Shown here: in pieces, positions 26,462-31,174 of the stretch
Layout: each line of letters starts with the position of its first letter
Position numbering within the stretch: the first letter of the stretch is position 1
Origin: Actinomycetes bacterium
GTDB lineage: Bacteria > Actinomycetota > Actinomycetes > Actinomycetales > Cellulomonadaceae
Length of the DNA stretch: 31,174 bases
Assembly: GCA_023438885.1 (NCBI GenBank)
Contig: JAEXPS010000199.1
Span: 1-31,174 of the forward strand
Direction: 5' to 3'
Made by a program: the position numbers and the translations under genes
The notes under the pieces: generated by a model
Database searches by the model: none
Told to the model about the DNA's origin: nothing
What the model saw: the letters and a program-made list of their open reading frames with translations, nothing else

Positions 26462-26491
26462 GTGACAGCAGGCGACCGTCTGGCGTATGGT
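26462..26491 (+). promoter_or_regulatory. Promoter of the ilvB leader
   Basis: A -35-like GTGACA (26462-26467) and a -10 TATGGT (26486-26491) are 18 bases apart. The -10 ends seven bases before the leader-peptide GTG, so the leader mRNA is probably leaderless and begins at the GTG itself. It is the best formed promoter in the window. Confidence 0.7.
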
Positions 26492-26498
26492 CGCGACC

Positions 26499-26543
26499 GT
26501 GCGGACCAACCTCCTCGTAGTACTTCACGGGCGCGCCGGCTGA
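26499..26543 (+). CDS. ilv leader peptide
   Basis: A 14-codon frame encodes VRTNLLVVLHGRAG and a stop. The run Leu-Leu-Val-Val-Leu is written CTC CTC GTA GTA CTT, using GTA and CTT codons that are scarce in this GC-rich DNA, so ribosomes should stall when charged Leu or Val tRNA is low. It stands between the promoter and the terminator hairpin. This is the classic layout of attenuation, as known for ilvBNC of Corynebacterium glutamicum. No Shine-Dalgarno is needed if the message is leaderless. Confidence 0.85.
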   Translation: MRTNLLVVLHGRAG

Positions 26544-26571
26544 GGCCTCGTCCCGAACGTCCGCGCGCGCA

Positions 26572-26614
26572 CCCCTCGACCAGCCCGTCCCCGGGCCGAG
26601 GGGTTTTCTGTTGT
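26572..26614 (+). terminator. Attenuator terminator before ilvB
   Basis: CCCCTCG (26572-26578) pairs with CGAGGGG (26597-26603). An inner GCCC/GGGC stem (26583-26586 with 26593-26596) extends it, with four bases bulged. TTTTCTGTTGT follows directly, a clear intrinsic terminator. GGGCGCGC at 26529-26536, inside the leader peptide region, can pair with 26565-26573 if A26571 is bulged. That would hold the first two bases of the terminator stem and may act as an antiterminator. Confidence 0.85.
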
Positions 26615-26649
26615 CTGGGGGCGAATGTGACGTCGAAGTGGAGAGAGCG

Positions 26650-28485
26650 ATGAGCCAGGGATCCCCACCGGCGGTGCCGACGCCGCGGCCGGGCCGAGCC
26701 GTCCTCGAGCGCCCGGCGGCGCCGGCGATCGGCCCCGAAGAGGTCACCGGCGCGCAGTCGATCGTCCGGTCGCTCGAGGAGGCCGGGGTCGAGGTCGTCT
26801 TCGGCATCCCGGGCGGCGCGATCCTGCCGACCTACGACCCGCTGATGGACTCCGCCAAGGTGCGCCACATCCTGGTGCGCCACGAGCAGGGCGGCGGCCA
26901 CGCGGCGGAGGGGTACGCGCAGGCCACCGGCCGGGTCGGCGTCACCATCGCGACGTCCGGCCCGGGTGCGACCAACCTGATCACGGCGCTCGCGGACGCC
27001 AACATGGACTCCGTGCCGATGGTGGCGATCACCGGGCAGGTGAGCAAGCCGCTCATCGGGACCGACGCGTTCCAGGAGGCCGACATCGTCGGCATGACGC
27101 TGCCGGTGACGAAGCACAACTACCTGGTGACCGACCCGGCCGACATCCCACGGGTCATCGCGGAGGCGTTCCACATCGCGGCGACGGGGCGGCCCGGGCC
27201 TGTGCTCGTCGACATCGCGAAGTCGGCACAGCAGGCGCGCACCACGTTCAGCTGGCCGCCGGAGATCTCCCTGGCCGGCTACCACCCGGTGACCAAGCCG
27301 CACGCCAAGCGGGTGCGTGAGGCGGCGCGGCTGCTGGCCACCGCCCGTCGCCCGGTGATCCTCGCGGGCGGCGGCGTGATCCGCTCAGGAGCCTCGGCGC
27401 TGCTGCGCAAGCTCGTCGACGCCTCCGGTGCCGCCGTCACCACGACGCTGATGGCCCGCAGCGCGCTGAGCGACGACCACCCGCAGCACCTCGGCATGCC
27501 GGGCATGCACGGGACCGTCGCGGCCGTCGCCGCCCTGCAGCGCGCGGACCTGATCGTCGCGCTGGGCGCGCGGTTCGACGACCGCGTCACGGGCCTCCTG
27601 TCGAGCTTCGCCCCCCATGCCGCGGTGGTGCACGCCGACATCGACCCGGCGGAGATCGGCAAGAACGTCCGTGCCGACGTGCCGATCGTCGGCGACCTGC
27701 GCGAGGTGATCGCGGACCTGCTGCCCGAGCTCGAGCGCGAGCACGCCCAGCACGGCAAGCCCGACCTCGAGGCCTGGTGGCGCCAGCTCGACGAGTGGCG
27801 CTCGACGTTCCCGCTGGGGTACGACGAGCCCAGCGACGGCCACCTCGCGCCCCAGCACGTCATCAGCCGGATCGGCGAGCTGACCGGGCCGGAGGCGATC
27901 TACGTCGCCGGCGTGGGCCAGCACCAGATGTGGGCGGCGCAGTTCATCAACTACACGCGCCCCGGCTCGTGGATGAACTCCGGCGGGCTGGGGACCATGG
28001 GGTACGCGGTGCCGACGGCGATGGGCGCCAAGGTCGGCGCCCCGGACCGCGTGGTGTGGGCCATCGACGGCGACGGCTGCTTCCAGATGACCAACCAGGA
28101 GCTGGCCACCTGCACCATCAACGACATCCCCATCAAGGTGGCGGTGATCAACAACTCCTCGCTGGGCATGGTGCGCCAGTGGCAGACCCTGTTCTACGAG
28201 GAGCGCTACTCGAACACCGACCTGCACACCGGGCACGGCACCGTGCACGTGCCGGACTTCGTCAAGCTGGCCGAGGCGTACGGCGCCGTCGGGCTGCGGT
28301 GCGAGACGAAGGCCGATGTCGACGCGACCATCAAGCGGGCGCTGGAGATCGACGACCAGCCCGTGGTGGTCGACTTCACCGTGTCCCGTGACTCCATGGT
28401 GTGGCCGATCGTCGCCGCCGGCGTCAGCAACGACGACATCCAGTACGCGCGGGGCCTGACGCCCGCCTTTGATCGGGAGGACTGA
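26650..28485 (+). CDS. ilvB: Acetolactate (acetohydroxyacid) synthase large subunit
   Basis: IlvB uses thiamine diphosphate (with FAD and Mg2+) to join two pyruvates, or pyruvate and 2-oxobutyrate, as the first common step of valine, leucine and isoleucine synthesis. In 611 residues it has the catalytic Glu79 in RHEQGGGHAAEGYA. The diphosphate motif GDG (474-476) is followed by Asn501-Asn502 at the expected distance. 'GMVRQWQTLFYEERYS' is typical of true AHAS. About 40 residues of Pro/Ala-rich extension precede the conserved start 'TGAQSIVRSLEEAGVEVVFG'. ATG 26650 has GGAGAG at 26640-26645. Expression is likely controlled by the attenuator just upstream. ilvN follows three bases later. Confidence 0.97.
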   Translation: MSQGSPPAVPTPRPGRAVLERPAAPAIGPEEVTGAQSIVRSLEEAGVEVVFGIPGGAILPTYDPLMDSAKVRHILVRHEQGGGHAAEGYAQATGRVGVTIATSGPGATNLITALADANMDSVPMVAITGQVSKPLIGTDAFQEADIVGMTLPVTKHNYLVTDPADIPRVIAEAFHIAATGRPGPVLVDIAKSAQQARTTFSWPPEISLAGYHPVTKPHAKRVREAARLLATARRPVILAGGGVIRSGASALLRKLVDASGAAVTTTLMARSALSDDHPQHLGMPGMHGTVAAVAALQRADLIVALGARFDDRVTGLLSSFAPHAAVVHADIDPAEIGKNVRADVPIVGDLREVIADLLPELEREHAQHGKPDLEAWWRQLDEWRSTFPLGYDEPSDGHLAPQHVISRIGELTGPEAIYVAGVGQHQMWAAQFINYTRPGSWMNSGGLGTMGYAVPTAMGAKVGAPDRVVWAIDGDGCFQMTNQELATCTINDIPIKVAVINNSSLGMVRQWQTLFYEERYSNTDLHTGHGTVHVPDFVKLAEAYGAVGLRCETKADVDATIKRALEIDDQPVVVDFTVSRDSMVWPIVAAGVSNDDIQYARGLTPAFDRED

Positions 28486-28488
28486 GCC

Positions 28489-29013
28489 GTGACCCGTCAC
28501 ACCCTGTCCGTGCTCGTCGAGAACAAGCCCGGCGTCCTGACGCGGGTGGCCGGGCTGTTCGCCCGGCGTTCCTTCAACATCCACTCCCTGGCCGTGGGCC
28601 CCACCGAGCACGACGAGATCTCGCGGATCACCGTCGTCGTCGACGTCGAGTCCCGGCCGCTGGAGCAGGTGACCAAGCAGCTCAACAAGCTGGTCAACGT
28701 CATCAAGATCGTCGAGCTCGAGGACGACAGCTCGGTGCGCCGCGAGCTGCTGCTCGTCAAGGTCAAGGCCGACGCCACCCAGCGCACCGGTGTGCTCGAG
28801 GTGGTCGACCTGTTCCGGGCCCACGTGGTCGACGTGTCCACCGAGTCGGTGGTCGTCGAGGCCATCGGCTCGCCCAGCAAGCTGACCGCCCTGCTCGCCT
28901 CCCTCGAGCCGTACGGCGTCCGTGAGATCGTCCAGTCGGGCACCGTGGCCATCGGCCGTGGGCCCCGTTCCATCACCGACCGCGCCCTGGAGCGCGTCGG
29001 CCGGTCCGCCTGA
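28489..29013 (+). CDS. ilvN: Acetolactate synthase small (regulatory) subunit
   Basis: IlvN binds valine-type effectors and activates IlvB. The 174 residues comprise an N-terminal ACT domain (about 4-78, 'HTLSVLVENKPGVLTRVAGL') and a C-terminal ALS_ss_C domain ('LLVKVKADATQRTGVLEVVD'). GTG 28489 lies three bases after the ilvB stop, with the ribosome site GGGAGG at 28475-28480 inside the end of ilvB. The Gly and Asn residues of the ACT effector pocket ('NKPGVL', 'FNIHSLAVG') are present, so end-product inhibition is likely retained. Confidence 0.97.
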   Translation: MTRHTLSVLVENKPGVLTRVAGLFARRSFNIHSLAVGPTEHDEISRITVVVDVESRPLEQVTKQLNKLVNVIKIVELEDDSSVRRELLLVKVKADATQRTGVLEVVDLFRAHVVDVSTESVVVEAIGSPSKLTALLASLEPYGVREIVQSGTVAIGRGPRSITDRALERVGRSA

Positions 29014-29042
29014 GTTCCCCCAACCGCAAGGAGAGTCACACC

Positions 29043-30071
29043 GTGGCCGAGCTGTTCTACGACGACGACGCCGACCTGTCCGTCATCGCCAGCAAGAAGG
29101 TCGCCGTCATCGGGTACGGCAGCCAGGGGCACGCGCACGCCCTGAACCTGCGCGACTCGGGGGTCGACGTCCGTGTCGGCCTGCGCGAGGGCTCGTCGTC
29201 CCGCGCGAAGGCCGCCGAGCAGGGGCTGCGCGTCGTCGAGGTCGCCGAGGCGGTCCGGGAGGCCGACGTCGTCGTGATCCTCGCTCCCGACCAGGTGCAG
29301 CGAAACCTGTACCGCACCGAGATCGAGCCGAACCTCAACCCCGGCACGGCGCTGGTGTTCGGCCACGGGTTCAACATCCGGTTCGGCTACATCACCCCGA
29401 AGGCCGACGCCGACGTGTTCATGGTCGCACCCAAGGGTCCGGGGCACCTGGTGCGCCGCGAGTACGTGGCGGGTCGCGGCGTCCCCGTGGCGATCGCGGT
29501 GGAGCAGGACAGCTCGGGCCAGGCGTGGGCCCTGGCCCTGTCGTACGCGAAGGCGATCGGCGGGCTGCGTGCCGCCGGCATCAAGACCACCTTCACCGAG
29601 GAGACCGAGACCGACCTGTTCGGCGAGCAGGCCGTGCTCTGCGGCGGCGTGTCGCAGCTGATCCAGTACGGCTTCGAGACGCTGACCGAGGCGGGCTACC
29701 AGCCGGAGATCGCGTACTTCGAGGTGCTGCACGAGCTGAAGCTGATCGTCGACCTCATCTACGAGGGCGGCATCACCAAGCAGCGCTGGTCGGTGTCCGA
29801 CACCGCCGAGTACGGCGACTACGTCTCCGGCCCGCGGGTCATCGACCCGCACGTCAAGGAGAACATGAAGGCGGTCCTGGCGGACATCCAGTCGGGTGCC
29901 TTCGCGACGCGGTTCATCGCCGACCAGGACGCCGGCGCGCCGGAGTTCAAGGCGCTGCGCGAGAAGGGACAGAACCACCCGATCGAGCCGGTGGGCCGCG
30001 AGCTGCGCAAGCTGTTCGCCTGGGTCAAGCCGGCGGACGCCGACTACCACGAGGGCAGCGCCGCGCGCTGA
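29043..30071 (+). CDS. ilvC: Ketol-acid reductoisomerase, class I
   Basis: IlvC isomerises and reduces acetolactate and acetohydroxybutyrate with NADPH. At 342 residues it is the short class I form. The Rossmann loop GYGSQGHAHALNL is at about 24-36, followed by 'LREGSSSRAKA'; the serines and Arg suit NADPH phosphate binding. 'GHGFNI', the metal ligands in 'ETDLFGEQAVLCGG', and 'SDTAEYGD' are intact. GTG 29043 has AAGGAG at 29028-29033. It closes the ilvBNC operon, 29 bases after ilvN. Confidence 0.97.
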   Translation: MAELFYDDDADLSVIASKKVAVIGYGSQGHAHALNLRDSGVDVRVGLREGSSSRAKAAEQGLRVVEVAEAVREADVVVILAPDQVQRNLYRTEIEPNLNPGTALVFGHGFNIRFGYITPKADADVFMVAPKGPGHLVRREYVAGRGVPVAIAVEQDSSGQAWALALSYAKAIGGLRAAGIKTTFTEETETDLFGEQAVLCGGVSQLIQYGFETLTEAGYQPEIAYFEVLHELKLIVDLIYEGGITKQRWSVSDTAEYGDYVSGPRVIDPHVKENMKAVLADIQSGAFATRFIADQDAGAPEFKALREKGQNHPIEPVGRELRKLFAWVKPADADYHEGSAAR

Positions 30072-30092
30072 CCCGACACTAGGAGGTGCGCC

Positions 30093-30491
30093 ATGGCGCT
30101 GCGCTGGTACTCGACCGTCGTGGAGTCGACGGACCACCGGCGCCTGGCGCGCTGGTGGGCGGAGGCGCTCGGCTGGCAGGTGATCTTCGAGAACGACGAG
30201 GAGTGCGCCGTGGTCCCGCCGTGGGGGCTCGAGCTCGCCGGCACGCTCCAGTTCCACCAGGTGCCACCGGGCCTCGTCTTCGTCCCCGTGGATCACGAGA
30301 AGACGACGAAGAACCGGCTGCACTGGGACTTCGCGCCGCACACCAGCGACGACCGCGACGCGGAGATCGCGCGGCTCGTCGCGCTCGGGGCGACGGTCGT
30401 CGACGTGGGTCAGCCGGCAGACGCCTCCTGGACCGTGCTCGCGGACATCGACGGCAACGAGTTCTGCGTGCTCTCGTCCAGGGATCGGTAG
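30093..30491 (+). CDS. VOC family (glyoxalase-like) protein
   Basis: A single Glyoxalase_6-type domain of 132 residues. It opens with 'RWYSTVVESTDHRRLARWWAEALGW' and has 'KNRLHWDFAPH' and 'VLADIDGNEFCVL', where the conserved metal/ligand residues of the fold lie. A perfect ribosome site, AGGAGGTG (30081-30088), sets ATG 30093. It follows ilvC by 21 bases and is probably read from the same message. It is shorter than, and lacks the PCD part of, the two other VOC proteins of this window. The ligand is unknown. Confidence 0.9.
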   Translation: MALRWYSTVVESTDHRRLARWWAEALGWQVIFENDEECAVVPPWGLELAGTLQFHQVPPGLVFVPVDHEKTTKNRLHWDFAPHTSDDRDAEIARLVALGATVVDVGQPADASWTVLADIDGNEFCVLSSRDR

Positions 30492-30494
30492 GGC

Positions 30495-31174
30495 TTGGTC
30501 GAGTCGGTGAAGACGGCGCCAGGCGGTGGTGCCGGGCGCCGGCTGCTCCCGCCGTGGCGGATGGTGGTGGGCCTCGGCCTCGTCAGCCTGCTCGTCGACA
30601 TGGTGTCCGACGGCGCGATGTCGATCGGCGGCGCCTTCCTCGGCGGGCTGGGAGCGTCGCCGGCCCTCGTCGGGCTGGTGACCGGGGCGGCGTCCGCGAT
30701 CGCGCTGGTGCTGCGGCTGGCCACCGGACCGTGGGCCGACCGGACCGGTGCCTACTGGGGCTTCACCATCGCCGGGTACGCGATGAGCGTCGTGGCCGTG
30801 CCACTGCTCGCCGTCTCGCCGGCGCTGAGCGGGGCGGCGCTCGCGGTCGCGTGCGGCCTGGTGCTCGTCGAGCGCACCGGCAAGGCCGTCCGGGCTCCGT
30901 CGAAGACAGCCCTGCTCGCGGAACCGGCCACAGCGGTCGGCACGGGCAAGGGCTTCGGGGTCCACAAGCTGCTCGACCAGATCGGCGCGTTCTTCGGGCC
31001 GATCGTCGTCGCGGCGCTCGTGGCGGGCACCGGGCAGCTGACGCCCGCGTTCGTGGCGCTGGCGGTGCCGGGCGTCGCCGCGATGGTGCTGCTGCTCTGG
31101 CTGCGCGCGCGGGTGCCGGACGTGCAGGTGTACGCGGCGCGGGTGCAGGGGGTCCACCGGCCGGCCGTCGCGCC
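30495..31174 (+). CDS. MFS transporter (5' part, cut by window end)
   Basis: At least 226 residues read through to the end of the window. The frame opens with TTG 30495, or GTG 30507, three or fifteen bases after the VOC stop; I could not decide between them. Membrane helices are evident from 'MVVGLGLVSLLVDMVSDGAM' onward. The MFS A-motif-like loop 'RLATGPWADRTGAYW' lies between the second and third helices. 'LVERTGKAVRAPSKTALLAE' and 'GKGFGVHKLLDQIGAFFGPI' identify a drug/metabolite-efflux-like subfamily. The substrate is unknown and the C-terminal half is missing. Confidence 0.85.
   Translation, partial: MVESVKTAPGGGAGRRLLPPWRMVVGLGLVSLLVDMVSDGAMSIGGAFLGGLGASPALVGLVTGAASAIALVLRLATGPWADRTGAYWGFTIAGYAMSVVAVPLLAVSPALSGAALAVACGLVLVERTGKAVRAPSKTALLAEPATAVGTGKGFGVHKLLDQIGAFFGPIVVAALVAGTGQLTPAFVALAVPGVAAMVLLLWLRARVPDVQVYAARVQGVHRPAVA

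Overview
The window is about 31 kb of very GC-rich DNA with dense, mostly plus-strand genes. GTG starts, four-base stop/start overlaps and actinobacterial marker genes are common. NAD-dependent LigA next to gatCAB, a DUF222/13E12 HNH protein behind a LexA box, a deazaflavin-dependent nitroreductase-family protein and ilvBNC behind a leader-peptide attenuator point to an actinobacterium. The order ligA - gatCAB - ilvD - ilvBNC suggests Micrococcales, probably Cellulomonas-like; this is inference, since no 16S or tRNA gene is present.

Layout. 1-5640: the tail of an unidentified gene, an AT-poor tandem repeat and inverted repeats, ligA (DNA ligase), a double-GNAT acetyltransferase, a Gfo/Idh/MocA oxidoreductase and a small conserved protein. 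5618-8247 (minus): a DUF385-type protein and an SOS-regulated HNH/DUF222 protein. 8455-11758: gatC, gatA, gatB, the tRNA-dependent amidotransferase, as one overlapping operon. 11807-13279: a RimJ/L-like GNAT and a D-2-hydroxyacid dehydrogenase.

13280-17465 looks like an inserted accessory cassette. It encodes a small secreted peptide, a lipoprotein with a repeated cysteine pattern, a membrane-fusion protein carrying a peptidoglycan-binding domain, an ABC ATPase and an FtsX/MacB-type permease. The last four genes are close-packed; stop and start overlap at the last three junctions. A 39-bp near-copy of the 3' end of the upstream dehydrogenase gene lies just past the permease, so the cassette sits between two copies of the same gene end. 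Its layout resembles secreted-peptide or bacteriocin export/immunity loci (Lcn972-like in logic, not in recognisable sequence). This is the best candidate for an undescribed system.

17508-31174 is a branched-chain amino acid block with interspersed accessory genes: a PCD-like/VOC fusion, two different dihydroxyacid dehydratases (an E. coli-type and a three-cysteine M. tuberculosis-type), a tandem PCD-VOC-PCD-VOC protein, ornithine cyclodeaminase, a two-gene ABC-2 exporter, then promoter, leader peptide and attenuator, ilvB, ilvN, ilvC, another VOC protein and a truncated MFS transporter. IlvBN makes acetohydroxyacids, IlvC reduces and isomerises them, and IlvD dehydrates them to the valine/isoleucine keto acids.

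Several genes here (gatC, the 11807 GNAT, the second ilvD, the ilvB leader peptide and the HNH gene) have a TANNNT -10 hexamer 6-7 bases before the start codon, which indicates leaderless transcripts. I saw no tRNA, rRNA, CRISPR array, transposase or integrase, and no gene-free stretch longer than 300 bases.
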